Numbered from the stretch's first letter, positions 1 to 12,338 are shown. The stretch is 64,000 bases of DNA from Amyelois transitella (GCF_032362555.1 NC_083507.1:7939001-8003000); one strand, 5' to 3'. The notes: a model not told the origin generated them from the sequence alone. A program made the numbers and translations.

Positions 1-154
1 CTTCCCAAGTAGGTTTTAGGGGAGATTTCACGTCAAATAAAAGCTTTGTAAGTAGATTCAGCAGTGCGTTGGGCCACTTAATCACTTAAGGGATTTTACA
101 TACCTACTGACTGATTGCAACTTTTAGAATCATGGTTGCCTGGCCTGCAAATAA

Positions 155-397
155 CATACATATAGTCACGTCTATATCCCTTACGGGGTAAACAGAGCCA
201 ATAGTCCCGAAAAGACTGAATGGCCACGTTCAGCTGCTCGGCTTAATGATGGAATTGAGATCCAAATAGCGACAGGTTGCTAGCCCATCGCCTAAAAAAG
301 GGGTTGCAACCCTTAGTCGCCTTTTACGACATCCATGGGAAAGAGATGTAGTGGTCCTATTCTTTTTTGCATTGGTGCCGGGAACCACACGGCACAT
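155..397 (+). repeat. SINE-like repeat, family A, copy 1
   Basis: This is a roughly 240 bp interspersed unit. It starts near CACGTCTATATCCCTTACGG, runs through GTAAACAGAGCC, ACATCCATGGGAAAGAG and GGTCCTATTC, and ends at GTGCCGGGAACCACACGG. The same unit recurs, more or less complete and on both strands, at about 5560, 7786, 24296, 25297, 49600, 56699 and 60905. No coding potential is evident. It looks like a SINE or MITE; I see neither a box A/B pair nor clear inverted termini, so the class is open. Confidence 0.75.
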
Positions 398-3300
398 AAA
401 TAGCAATTCAACTAACTTCCGGTCACAGAAACAAAGTGGAAAAGCATGCATATGAGCGTATTTTTTAAGATAATTATATTTTTAAACATAAGATAATTGC
501 GTTATCAAATAGGTACTCAATAGACATTTAAAATACATATAAAAAACAAAATGATAATTGATCATGACTGTCTTACGGGTCACATTTTATGGTCAGTGTG
601 TCCGGTGTTTTCGGCTCAGCCCGAACCAAAAGTTCTCGAGGAGATTCCTCCTCCTCTGGCGTAGGTGGTAACCTCGTTGGTCCCATTGCTGTCACACACA
701 CTTTCCCAATCAATCAATCAAGCACTAGTCCTTAATTGTACACAGAGCCTGTACGAAACACTTCCTCTTCGAATCATGGTAACTGGTGTTCTTAAATTTT
801 ACATCTCAATCATGACGATTTACTCGCGTTGAAATTCGTTTGATGGAGTACGTGGAATTATCGTTTAACGCGAAATACGCGTGGATTCGAGAAAATAGTT
901 GATCGTTTATATCGACCGCGCAAACAAAGCGGCATGCGCGTTATGCGTTTCACGTTAGATTGAAAAACAGTCGCGAGGAATGTGAATCCGAAAATAGCAA
1001 GGAGCGTCGCGCGGCCACAAGGGCGACCCTCGAGCGGCGGCGACGGCGGCGGCAAGCGTAGCGCCCCCTCATCCTACACGCACCTTTATTTACATCCTTC
1101 CATGAAATACAGTCACCTCACCCATCATGCGACCATTTTATGAGTGGAAGGTCCCGCGTGTATAAACAAACGCCTGTTAGTGACCAGGGTGAAGTAACGT
1201 GTGTGTTAGGAAAACACCAGTGTTTGGCAATTAAACCTCTAACGTACATGCTTATTCAATCAAATTTGCAAAAAATAGGTCCGTTATCGGAATTACATTT
1301 ACATGTACTTAATTATACTATTTTTAGGCCCATCTCAACTAAAGGTATAGGTAGCGAAGCTTAAAAGTAACGTAGATACGTAGGTAGGTGCATTATGCAA
1401 AACTTGCATGTGAGCGCACTCCAGCCAATCAAGTTGTTAAAATATTTTGAGTTTGATGGAACAATAACTTCCGCCATATGAATATAAAAATAAAAACTGT
1501 AGGTGTTCACATCAAATGTGGTATCTCATCAGACTTTTTTATTGATGCAAGGTAAATTTAAAAACAAATCCCTGAATATATGAAAATCTTATCCCTGGTA
1601 ATCGTATCCCTGGCTTGCTGGACGTAACCTCGTATCGTGAAACATAGTTTATCTTTTTGCAAAACTCAACTAAAATCAATTACATCGGCTAAAAACTAAT
1701 ACTACATATATTAATAGGTAATACCAAAAAATGCACTATATTTAAGGTTATCTAATTAGACACATTGAATAGTGTTTTGACTACTTGCAATTCGTACATC
1801 AGAATTATAGCCCAGAAATATATCAAAACTTCAATTAAGATTCTTTGAAACCATTATTCGGTTTGTGAAAATGTTTTCTTTATTGATCACCATCACGTAC
1901 TGAATCAGCCCAATCCTAAGAAGTGCTAAATATTAGCCTTTAAGTTTAAATTTTGCAGAGTAAACAATATGGGAGCACAGAAGGCGCAAAACAATAAACA
2001 ATTATTTTCATCAGCGCATATCCCAACACCGCAGGCGCTGCATCACTCTGCGAAGAATGCAATATGCAATTCATCCAAATCCGTTACTACATTAGGCTAA
2101 GGCATCCAAAACGCTCCATACTAACACTAGTCGTTCACTTATAATATATAATTATTTTTAAAAACTTGTTTGACAAAGCCCAAGTGAAAAGCTCCTTAAA
2201 AAAATTAAATTCTGAAAAAGAAACGAAAGTATGTTTATAGTCGAATATCCTGATAACCAAAAAATCTTATCTTTTTTAGGGAATAGGGGTTGTTGAACCT
2301 CCGACACATTAATAGACGTACATGTTTAAACAAAAAATTAATGACAACAAGGAGCGGAAACTCGACGTTACTACAGGTAGACTCATTAGAGCGCCAAACC
2401 CCCGTAGATGATTCAGAATTCAGAGTTAGGTACAATGATATATTGTTGCTTTTAATAAGACGATTTGTAATGTCATGAGATTATTTTTCAATTTTTGGAA
2501 CCCAAATGAGAAGAGAGTTCTTTAAGTAGATACAAGTACATAATAGGTCGTTGTCTGAAATAAATTATTTGAATTGAATTTGTTTTTGACCTACTTACAT
2601 CGACTTGAAGAGTAGCTTACATTATACGGATATTGAGATTTAAGATTTAAACAAATCTCCTATTCTGGTGATAGTTTGAGGAGCAACGAGTGCATGGTAC
2701 CTATATGTATTGCAGTTGGTCGGTGTCTGTGGTAACGTCGGGAGCGATACGTCGTAAATTGATGTGAAGCCGGACACCTCGGCATCGTGTCGTCGGAATT
2801 CATGACACGCCGCTAATTCTCCAAGAGAGCGCTCACGGTACAATCATAATCACTATGTATTATTATGCATGTATTCGAAGTCATGCTTCATGCGCGCATA
2901 CATTTATAATTTCACCAAAAATCCTATCTGCATAACATTACACAACAGGCTTATAGAAAACAAAATATTGTAAATATAATACAGTGGTATCATCCATAAT
3001 CGTTATCTAGAAATTTTACAGGCATATCGTATAAGGAATATGTTTTCTATTGTAATATTTGAATTATTATTATTTTTGAAGACGTAAGTATTTAGTGAAC
3101 GCAATCAGCGTAGTCGAAATCGATGGTCAAGTGCGAACTAAACCCACGTGTGTACAGTTTTCACGTCCAGTTAGCTCAGATTCAGTTCCAGACGGCAAAC
3201 TAACTTATTTAGATGTTTAAACCAGCATTATCAAAACGGTTCATCTAAACGAATACTATTTCGGTGTCGGTGTACGTCACAACGTCGTGCCGTGTTCTAT

Positions 3301-3851
3301 GGACAGTATATGGTGAATACTTGTGTATACGAGCGTAGGTGAAGGCAAGACAAAAAGGCGTCAATGTGAACGCGTAACAAAGCATCCGTCATGCTCGTTA
3401 GCACTCCCCGAGCGTCCCAGCGCGAGCCAAAATAAATGTCAATAACGTTCGTCTAGTTCTACCATTACCACCGCGTACACTATTGACACATGAATATTTT
3501 AATTATTCTCGGTGTATGAATGGTCTACAACATAAGTTCTACTATTCAAACAAGTACTATGCATAACAAATGAAGAATTTTTTTGCGAATAAACAAGCGG
3601 TAGGCACTACGTTACCTTTTCCGTAGTATGTTAGTTTCTTACCATTTATTCTGTCACTTGATTTTTAACTAGGATTTTCCCTAAATTGTGAATAAAGCGC
3701 TTTCGCTTTATATATTTCGAAAAAGAAATATGTAGTCTCTGCCTGCCCCTTTGGAAAGAGACATGATTTTGTAAGTTTATTATTAGTATTGATTACATAT
3801 ACTACCCACCTCGTCATTGTTGCTCCTATAAATATGTCTACACTAACATAC
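398..3851. other. No supported gene; AT-rich with two CpG-richer patches
   Basis: No exon here has both splice signals and recognisable protein. Two patches stand out against the AT-rich background: about 840-1075, rich in CGCG, GCGGC and GGCGAC, and about 3110-3430, rich in CG dinucleotides. They could be promoter-proximal or first-exon sequence, or old repeats. Short open frames in both patches show no family resemblance. Confidence 0.4.
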
Positions 3852-4059
3852 CTGTATTTAGCTCTGTGTGCCGCGTCAAAGAGTTCTCCGTCGAAAGGTG
3901 CTGTGATGAGGTAGCACGGGGGCTGTGGCGGTGGCTGCTGCATGGGCAGCATGTCTGAGCTGGGCGCTGGTGCGAGGGACCCCAACCTCTCACACGCAGC
4001 CCGCACCCGCTCGCATTCCATACAAGACTCATTTAGGTAAATTATGGGCGTTGACGAGC
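3852..4059 (-). CDS. Candidate coding exon, unidentified minus-strand gene
   Basis: On the minus strand an acceptor (TTTTATTAACAG) at 4062-4060 opens a 208-base exon that closes with donor GTATGT after AAATACAG. The frame is open throughout and reads a Cys/Glu/Arg-containing start (NESCMECERVRAACERLG), a Pro/Gln-rich linker and CYLITAPFDGELFDAAHRAK. Its first two bases (GC) complete the split glycine codon left by the candidate exon at 8854-8770, so the two can be spliced together in frame. The patch is much richer in GC than its surroundings. I do not recognise the protein. Later exons would lie further left, possibly outside the window. A coding exon is likely; the function is unknown. Confidence 0.5.
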
Positions 4060-4449
4060 CTGTTAATAAAACATTATTTTTATATTTTATTACCCAATTT
4101 TTATATTTTTATATAACATAAAATGTCAACTGCAAAGCAAGATAGTCACAATTCTATGAAATTCACTATGGTTCGCAATACAAGGAGCCTCCATATATCA
4201 AACAGTTGTTATTTAGACAAAAAAAAACACAGGGTTGTTGGATGAGCGCGATCAAACGTTGTGCATAACAAGCAAAAAATATTTATACATAAGAAAAATG
4301 ATTAAATTTCTTTACGTGATAATTCAGTGGCTATTATTCCAATATTTGTTTATTCAGAATAGAAAATTTTATCTGATATATTGATCTGCTAAAAGAAAAC
4401 CGAACTTTAAGGCCAAGTTTTTGATTTGTAAAAGTTTTATCTGTATATT

Positions 4450-4730
4450 ATTACAAGCTGTGCCCGCGACTTCCCCCGCGTGGAATAGTTATTTTGGGCA
4501 TCATTAAAGCCCTCAAGGATGACTAATTACCCCCTTTTTTTTACATTTTCCATTATTTCTTTGCTCCTTATAGTTGCAGCGTGATGTTATATAGCCTAAA
4601 GCCTTTCTCGATAAATGGTCTATTAAAGACAAAAAGAATTTTTCTATTCGAACCATTAGTTCTTGATAATAACGCGTTCAAACAAACAAAGAAACAAACA
4701 AACTCTTCAGCTTTATGATATTAGTAAAGA
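4450..4730 (+). repeat. LINE-3'-end-like repeat, family B, copy 1
   Basis: The unit begins GCTGTGCCCGCGACTTC, passes through CACATTTTCCATTATTTC, ATAGTTGCAGCGTGATG and TATAGCCTAAAGCC, and ends with AACTCTTCAGCTTTA before an ATTAGTA-type tail. Further copies lie at about 11243, 11690 and 52690 (reverse). The consistent tail and variable start suggest 3' ends of an RTE-type LINE, or a SINE that uses its tail. No coding capacity is present. Confidence 0.65.
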
Positions 4731-5559
4731 TATTATATTCTTCCAATATATAGGAAGGATAAGGATAGGAAAATATATATTACTGGATATTATTGGAAAT
4801 TTAGCAGACGCAGATGTCCAAGTCGAAAACTTCTTAATTCTTAGGTATGTAATGATGGATATTATTATCACCTTTTACGATTTACACATAAAATGATATT
4901 TTTTTTTCAGAAACAATTTATCAGAAATATTTATTAATTTAAATTTGTCATACAAATAACTTTTTTGGTAACCTGCTTACAAATATTTCTTGATCACATA
5001 AAAATATAGTTTTTAAGAGATAACATACAGTTGCCACTTGATCTATCTAGAACATGACGACAAATAGAAAACTACTTGAGATAAGATAAACTAAAGCAAA
5101 CAAACGTGCCGAGTGACAACTGCGGCATGCATGATCATGTTCATGGCGGAAAATTTTGCTTTTAGCATTAACAACAATGCACGAAGAATTAAAGTCGATG
5201 ATTTGTAATTTGATTAACAACAGGAAAATAATTTCCCAGACCGAGATCAGTAGATATCTGCAAACGTGAAACTTTCTGTTTTATACGTGGGTATATAGTA
5301 TTTAACGGATACTACAAATATGTAGAAGGAAAATTAATGTTTTCTATCGTTATCATTATATCCCAAGGGTATCACTGAGATCTTTATTTCATTACTTAAC
5401 TAACCTCTATATGATTGATAAGATTATTTGTCGAAATTAATTGGATGACCTTTAGCAGTGTTGCGCTTATACGCGTTTAATGGTTCAAGGCAGTTGAGTC
5501 ACGATTGCAACACAGGGAACACCCGGCACTCTTGGCACCTTTGGTAGGTATATATGTAA

Positions 5560-5764
5560 ATAATCATTTAATCACGTCTATATCCTTTGCGGGGTAGACA
5601 GAGCCAGCAGTTTTGAAACACTGATAGTCCACGTTCAGCTGTTAGGCTTAACGATAGAATTGAGATTCAAATAGTCACCCTAGTCGCCTTTTACGATATC
5701 CATGGTAAAGAGATGGATTGGTCCTATTCTTTTTATATTGGTGCTGGGAACCACACGACACCAA
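5560..5764 (+). repeat. SINE-like repeat, family A, copy 2
   Basis: It matches copy 1 from ATCACGTCTATATCC to GGAACCACACGAC, with a deletion of the central AAAAAAG-rich part. It lies in the long interval between the two candidate exons of the unidentified minus-strand gene. Confidence 0.7.
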
Positions 5765-5948
5765 TATAAAAGACTGTTACGTTACAGCATTTAACTGAAG
5801 CTACATGCACAAACCAAAACAATTTCTGACACATTTGCGTCGGTTATCAGATGGCTCAAAATTAAATAAATTTACCAAATTTACTATAACTCTCACATTA
5901 TGTAAGTTTATAAGACTTTCATGTGAAATGCTTACAAAATGTATTTTC

Positions 5949-6008
5949 AACTGACTTCAATAAAGAAGACACTTTTCTTCAATAAATAAGACTCTATTGA
6001 AGTCAGTT
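5949..6008. repeat. Short inverted repeat (14-base arms)
   Basis: AACTGACTTCAATA at 5949-5962 is the exact reverse complement of TATTGAAGTCAGTT at 5995-6008. The spacer also holds GAAG/CTTC pairing. It resembles a remnant of a palindromic MITE. Confidence 0.5.
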
Positions 6009-6852
6009 CAGTAGAGTTTTCTATTTTTCTTTGTTACTCTTGACCAGTTTTTAACTGATTTTGATTGTTTTATACACAGGTATTATTTATGTAGGTACTT
6101 CTGAGGTGGTCCTTAGGTCATAGGTACAGGTCAATACCTGATGATGGGAACTTTGAAGACATTGCGATTCTTTTCAAAAAACACATATTTGTAAAGCTAT
6201 TTAGACATTTGCATATGGAAGTAGCTATCATCATATTATGTTGAAACAGAAAATAAAAACTAAAAGAAGTTTATGGTAAGGGTTTTTTTACAAAAGCTAA
6301 TAATTATTTTTTTATATTATAAAACTTTCTTGTTGCCAACATACAGTTTTTCCTGACGTTTCAACCAAGTTAACAGATGAGTGTACCAGTGTAATGGCTC
6401 CATCGGCGCGGTGGAATCTTCATCCTTCGGCATCGGGATCATATGCACAACACTGACATGTCACATAATGTTCAATGCTATACCGACTTCGCACGAAAAG
6501 TTGGTTTTTGATTTGACATTAATGATTTTTGGATGCTTTTTTTATTTTAATCGCCTCATGTACCTTAGTAATAATGGCAAACACTAGTCATCATGTGAAC
6601 AGGTTGTGAGTGCAACCCTGTTGAAACTATAGGAAACAAGGTATGTTTGTATTAATTCCCATCTGCATACATTAAAAATATTGTTTTATTTTATATTTTT
6701 TTATTTTATTCGCTACCACAGAGCATGTTTGACAACATGCTAAGCCAAATTAGAAATCAATAAAAATGAAGAAAACTATTCTAAAGGAACCAAATATCAG
6801 TGATGGAAATTATCAATATGTTGAATCAATCAATGAAACATTTACAATGTTG

Positions 6853-7018
6853 TCAGTAGGAGAAGAATGGACGAGGAATGAAGAAATTTAAGGGGTCAAT
6901 TAAATGTTTGAGCACTCCATGCCTCAGTGACTCACATCCTCCACCAAGGTAGGACCGCAGTTGCTCTACCAACGCTAGCATACTTGGCTTGCGTGCCGCA
7001 AACCGCGCACTACGCCAT
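6853..7018 (-). other. Open frame with a good acceptor, status unclear
   Basis: On the minus strand TGCGTTTGCAG is followed by an open frame reading WRSARFAARKPSMLALVEQL and then a Gly/Cys stretch, ending at a stop at 6853. It lies between the two candidate exons at 8854-8770 and 4059-3852, so it could be an alternative last exon. It could equally be transposon debris. No family is recognised. Confidence 0.2.
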
Positions 7019-7629
7019 CTGCAAACGCAGTGACGATCAACAAGAGCGTGGACGGGAGCAGATTTTATTAAAACAAGCATGAACCAGAGAAAAGGTTTGC
7101 AGGGCATGTAAATTAAATACGATAAATCAAATATTTTGTAAATATCTATAGAATTGAATCTGCATATTAGTTTTATAGCAATGTAATATTTTTACATTCA
7201 TTTATAATGATTTCATTGAATGGAATGGAAAGATATGAAAGTTTCATGAATGGAAGTAATGAAAGTAGCATCAAAGTAATCGCATAATCAAGGATGACAA
7301 CAGTGAGTTCAAAAGCAATAAGGATGCAGAAGAAGGGTTGGAGTACATGTCTTTTATAGGAATTTCTTTTATGTACCAAATACACATCTTATATTGTCAA
7401 TTTAGACATTCATCTAATTTTTATACAGATCCTTCAAACATTGAATATTATTCAAATATCAAGAATCAAATAAGTATACTTATGTAAGCATAACATTACT
7501 ATAATAATTAAAATTGTTTTTGCATTTTTGTACTTCATAGACATGATAAGACATTTTGCATATTATCAAGCAGTAACAAGAGCATAATGTTATCACTATC
7601 AATCAAGCAAGTTTAAGGTCATGTCCTAA

Positions 7630-7703
7630 ACTGTCTCAACCATTACACATCACAAAAAGAGCTCCATACAACTCTTTTTGTGATGTATAATGGTTGAGAC
7701 AGT
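7630..7703. repeat. Long near-perfect hairpin, 32-base arms
   Basis: The arm 7630-7661 (starting ACTGTCTCAACC) and the arm 7672-7703 (ending GGTTGAGACAGT) are reverse complements with one mismatch. They are separated by a 10-base loop. The size fits a small pre-miRNA-like stem or a palindromic MITE core. See findings. Confidence 0.8.
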
Positions 7704-7785
7704 ATTCAAAAGTTTTGTTTAAGTAAAGAAAGCAAAAAGACATGATAACTTGTAAGAATGAATAAGTTTAAATTCATTATGATAC

Positions 7786-8022
7786 TGTGGCTCCTAGCAC
7801 CAATACAAAAAAGAATCCTCCATCTCTTTCCCATGGATGTCGTAAAAGGCGACTAAGAGATAGGCTTGGAATTCTTTTTTAGGTGATGGACTAGCAACCA
7901 GTCACTATTTGAATCTCAATTCTTTCATTAAGCCAAATAGCTGACCTTGGCCTATCAGTCTTTTCCAGACTGTTGGCTCTGTCTACCCCACAAGGGATAT
8001 AGACGTCACCATATAAATGTAT
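7786..8022 (-). repeat. SINE-like repeat, family A, copy 3
   Basis: This is a reverse-oriented copy. It reads from CTAGCACCAATACAAAAAAG through CTTTCCCATGGATGTCG and TCTGTCTACCCC to GGGATATAGACGTCACC, and appears close to full length. Confidence 0.75.
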
Positions 8023-8769
8023 GATTATGATACTTACAATTATGAATGCCTTAAGCAGAATAAAACAAGACAATCATAATTTATCTGGCTAACTTGTGTT
8101 GTGATACCCAGGAATTTTAATTAACCCCATAAATACCAGCCATATTATTAAAATATGTTTTATCATTGTATGATGAAAAATTGTATGGTGTCAAAATTGA
8201 ATTTTCCAACTTGATCCAAAATCCGGTTGGTGACAAGTGAAGTTAGAGTATGACCTAAAAATATAGCAAATAGCAATAATGATATAAGAGCAGGAAACCA
8301 AGCTTTGGCCAAAACTACATAATTTTGCCTATATCTCTGCGAATAAAAATGTGATTTTATGTAGGTATGAACTATGAACTATTCCTTGCTATCTGAAATA
8401 ACAATTATTATCATAACACCGTATTTTTGATCAAATATTTGTTTACCTTTAACATCATCAGTTTATATTTAATATTTAAAAACATAATACTTTCAAGATC
8501 TGGACTTAGTGGATGAAATCCAATTCAAAACATAAGCAATATTACCTACCAATATGAACTAGTATATTTGTAATAGGGTTTTACAAAGTGTTTTCAATTT
8601 TACCTGGGTATATAATTTACAATGAGTAAAATAAATTGTTATTTTTATGTTTCATTTTATTAGTAAATGTAATACCTAAAAATATTTTGTTCGCATGCAC
8701 AATATATTTCACCAGTGATAGAATTGATCATCCAAATCCACGGATTAAATGTGAAGAAAATATAATTAC

Positions 8770-8854
8770 CATCATTTTCTTGAATTTTGTCAGTTGCGGC
8801 GGTGCTTCCTGTTTGTGTCATGCCCTTAGACAATTCGTCCATCTTGCTGTACAC
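8770..8854 (-). CDS. Candidate first coding exon, unidentified gene
   Basis: The minus strand offers ATG at 8854 or, in better context (AAGATGG), at 8842. The frame then reads MDELSKGMTQTG, a Ser/Thr/Ala stretch and DKIQEND. It ends at a donor, G|GTAATT, with the exon's last base at 8770. The split G pairs with the GC that opens the candidate exon at 4059-3852 and restores a glycine codon. The AT-rich sequence to the right would hold the promoter. The protein family is not recognised, and intermediate exons may have been missed in the 4.7 kb between the two. Confidence 0.4.
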
Positions 8855-9418
8855 TGGTTCGTTACATCAATCATTTAACACAACACAATTTACAGTAAAA
8901 TAACAACACGTAATACACTTTCACTATCTATATATCAGTCTCCTTCGATTAGTATTCACTTTTTTCATTTCAATACATTTCTGAAAATCCCAGCAGAATA
9001 AAATAAACGCTCTTGTAAAATGAACCAACCGAATTGAACAATTGATTTGAAGTTCTGTCTCTTTTTCTCTTTTGCTTTGATTTTGAATGAATAGAATGAA
9101 ATCGGTCAATTTATTACAGTGTTACCAGATTTTAGACAAAAATCTACCAAAGACCTGACCATTAAGCTGCGCGATACCTGCTGCTTATACACTATGTGAA
9201 CTATCCAACTCCAGTCGAGACGGAGCAATCCGCAATGGAAACGGAAACAGATGTATCATACGTTAATTCGTATGTAAACAGATAGAAATGCAATCGCGGC
9301 CTGAACAAAATAAGACTAAGACTCGGGAAATTTATACTAGGAATAGTATGTAGGTATACCTATACTAAATTGCTTTAGTGTAGCACCGTCTATCATGTAA
9401 TGTTTCACTCATTTCACT

Positions 9419-10051
9419 TAGTGATGTGCCAACTCGGAAAAAACAAAACTCGATTTAACTCGAGTTAAAATCAACGTAACTCGGGTTGAACTCGAATTAC
9501 GTAACTCGAGTTAACTGGATGGACAAGTAAATGTTTTTTTTTAGTTTTTTGGGTTCTTTAAAAAATTGGAACAGACAAATTATATTTTTATCTGTTTTAA
9601 TTCTTTATTATATTATATTATTTATTTATAATGTATTGGGAGTATAGCGACTAACTAAAGAAACAAAAAAAGTAATATTTACTATCAATTAAACTACGAA
9701 TTATATAGCAGTCTTTTTAAAATAAAATCAGACTAACATTATGATGTAAGTATGAACATAGGTACATTTACAGGCTCATAATTGTTTTATAATCAGTAAT
9801 CACAATATTTTAAAGGAAATAAGATAATTAGTATCACAAAGAATATTTTTTCGTTAGTTAAATTATATGCTTATATTTTTGTCTTAAATATATCGTAGGT
9901 ACTATTAGATACTATAAAGGAAAATGTCAAATAATTTTAAAACAAAAAGAAAAGTTTTCGAACTCGAGTTAGAGAGAATTCAACTCGAGTGGATTCGAGT
10001 TACGCCCAACTAGAGTTGACTCGAGTTAGGTACTCGAGTTAACCATCACTA
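9419..10051. mobile_element. hAT-like MITE with CTCGAG palindrome clusters
   Basis: The left end is TAGTGATGTGCC and the right end, reverse-complemented, is TAGTGATGG. The flanks ATTTCACT and ATTCACTT look like a diverged 8-base target duplication. Both ends carry clusters of AACTCGAGTT and half-sites: about 9431-9515 on the left and 9958-10040 on the right. The 430 bases between are plain AT-rich sequence without an ORF. No transposase is present, so the element is non-autonomous. The hAT assignment rests on TIR style and duplication length. Confidence 0.6.
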
Positions 10052-10147
10052 ATTCACTTTACTTACTTGGAGTGGAAAAATAATGATATGTAGATCATGA
10101 GTTAATTACCACCAGATTATAATAATTGATAAGGCCATTAAACATTC

Positions 10148-10318
10148 TAAGACAATGATATATTTCCAGTTCCGGAGCTGGCGCTCTGTGCTTTGCTCAC
10201 GAAGATGAAAATGTTGCGCTCAATGTGCGACGTAGCGGGGAATGTCCGCGCGAGCCTTCATGTCGGTGACAAAGCAAACATGGATATGTCACCGGCTCGG
10301 CGACGCTGGCTGTTAATG
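10148..10318. other. GC-rich exon-like patch, strand undecided
   Basis: The patch follows a plausible + acceptor (TATATTTCCAG). It is open both on + (LALCALLTKMKMLRSMCDVA) and, with one stop, on - (ARTFPATSHIERNIFIFVSK). Coding-like composition on both strands with no partner exon suggests an old transposon fragment rather than a gene exon. Confidence 0.25.
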
Positions 10319-11242
10319 TCAGTTCTGTTATATTTTTGTGTAATGCATAAAATTCTAATGTATTGTTTTAGCGTCAGGCAACTGAATTGAAGCACCCCTT
10401 CCTTCTGCCATGCGAAGGATTGTCTAATGGGCCGGCTGCTGAGTTAGTAGCTCGAACCTAATAGAGAAGAGTGTTCTGAATACTGAATTACAATCAGCAC
10501 TATTTGACTGTTATTCTCTTTGAATAATCTGATAGGTCATGAGTGAATTGTCATGTCTGTCTGACATCTGACAAAGACAAGTCAAAGAATTTATGATTTG
10601 ATTTAAGAATAGAATACCTATTATTTATTTCCCTGATTTGATCACTGCCTACCTACGTTTGTGTATTTTAAGCAATGAAATAATATTCTATGGAGGTGCC
10701 CTAATTGTTCAACTTGACTCAGAAATAAAAACTGATATATCTGTCTCTTTCTCACAACAGTGGTTTAACGGGAGAAAAAACGTTTACACTCTTTTATCAG
10801 CACCCTCTTCATTGGTTTCGATGTGTTTGTGCTGGAGCACCGCCATCTTAAGTAGCCCGCTTAGCTTACTCGTGGAAGTTATCACCGTGAGGATTTTACG
10901 TTTTTCCGAGGAAATCCCGTGTTTTTCTACTGTTTACCAAGTTGTGCTTATATTAATCGTTAATAAACAACAAATGAAGTATTCAATAGCATGTTGTGGC
11001 TTATGCCAAAGCAAAAATAGGCCGAATTTAACCTTTCACCGGTAAGTGGTTAATATTTGGTTAAATTATTGTCTATCATACAGTGTATTTAATGAAATGT
11101 GTTTAAAAACCTTATAACTTTTAATCTTCTTTGTTGTGAGCTTTAAAAAATTGTAATATTCTCAATATTTCATTCACATCGAAAACATAAACACGTGTGC
11201 TAGTGTTGAACATCATCGAACATAGAATCTTATCGATAAACT

Positions 11243-11400
11243 AGCTGTGCCCGCGACTTCGTCCGCGTGGAATAGTTATTTGGACATCATGAAAGCCCTC
11301 AAGGACAAATAATTTTCCCCGTTTTTTTTTCACATTTTCCATTATTTCTTTGCTTCTTATAGTTGCAGCGTGATGTTATATAGCCTAAACATTTTTTATT
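11243..11400 (+). repeat. Family B repeat, 5' part
   Basis: It starts CTAGCTGTGCCCGCGACTTC and stops after TTATATAGCCTAAAC, lacking the family's usual tail. It lies in intron 1 of the THAP gene, 290 bases before the tail-bearing piece at 11690. The two may be one copy split by an insertion. Confidence 0.65.
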
Positions 11401-11689
11401 TTTAAATTGTTATATATTCTATGATGTTCATTGAAATTAAGTGATGTCCAAGACAATTTTGTTCACAATTAAGTACTCATAAGCAACAATACATTTATTT
11501 GGATAAAGATTAATATTATTACGTTGATACAACTCTTAACAAATAATGCATTAATTTCGACCAAATTTGGTTACCATAAGAACGGTTCTAGTGAGTTTAT
11601 CTTAAAAGATAGACATATACTGTCGCGGACATTTTTTTAGATTATTACAAGAGGAATAATTCTTTCATACATATATTTTTGGTATCTTG

Positions 11690-11936
11690 AACCGTTTTTG
11701 CAGCGGAAGCCCTCAAAATGAGTAATTTTCCCCGTTTTTTTCACATTTTCCATTATTTCTTCGCTTCTAATAGTTGCAGCGTGATGTTTTATAGCCTATA
11801 GCCTTCCTCGATAAATGGTCTATTGAACACAAAAATAATTTTTCAATTGGAACCAGTAGTTCCTGAGATTAGCGCGTAAACAAACTCTTCAGCTTTATAA
11901 TAGTATGTATATGTATAGTATTAGTATAGATAAGGG
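11690..11936 (+). repeat. Family B repeat, 3' part
   Basis: It runs from GCGGAAGCCCTCAAAATG to CAAACTCTTCAGCTTTATAA and an ATTAGTATAGAT-type end. Its 5' start (GCTGTGCCCGCG) is missing. Confidence 0.65.
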
Positions 11937-12302
11937 GCTAAGTTATGATATTGTATTTTTTTCTTGTTTTAGTTTACCAAGGAACGAATCTCGGCGAAGG
12001 GAATGGCTACAAATAATTGGCATAGAAAATATCCGGCCGGGAACAAAAGACATCTACCTATGTGTGCTCAATGCACTTTGAAGAGAGTGCATTCAATAAA
12101 ACTTTAAATATAGTTAGATGGAGAGATGATGCTATCCCAACAATATTTGCAAAGGTAAATAATGTGTCAATCTATTTTTTTTGGATCCAATGAAGTTATT
12201 TAAATTTTACCCTGTAACTGTTGACCGATTATTCTGATTACCATATACTTCACAATTTCTATTTTGACTGATATTATTATTTAGCATGACGTGTTGTGAT
12301 TG

Positions 12303-12338
12303 TGACAAAAGTACATGAAGTCTCATGTACTTTTGTCA
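12303..12338. repeat. Perfect 16-base-arm hairpin
   Basis: TGACAAAAGTACATGA at 12303-12318 is an exact reverse complement of 12323-12338, with a 4-base loop (AGTC). It lies in intron 2 of the THAP gene. Confidence 0.75.

Noticed and set aside
2640-2843. 67-residue minus-strand frame with moderate GC
   Set aside because: It has no flanking splice sites of quality, no recognisable domain, and is too short to support as a gene.
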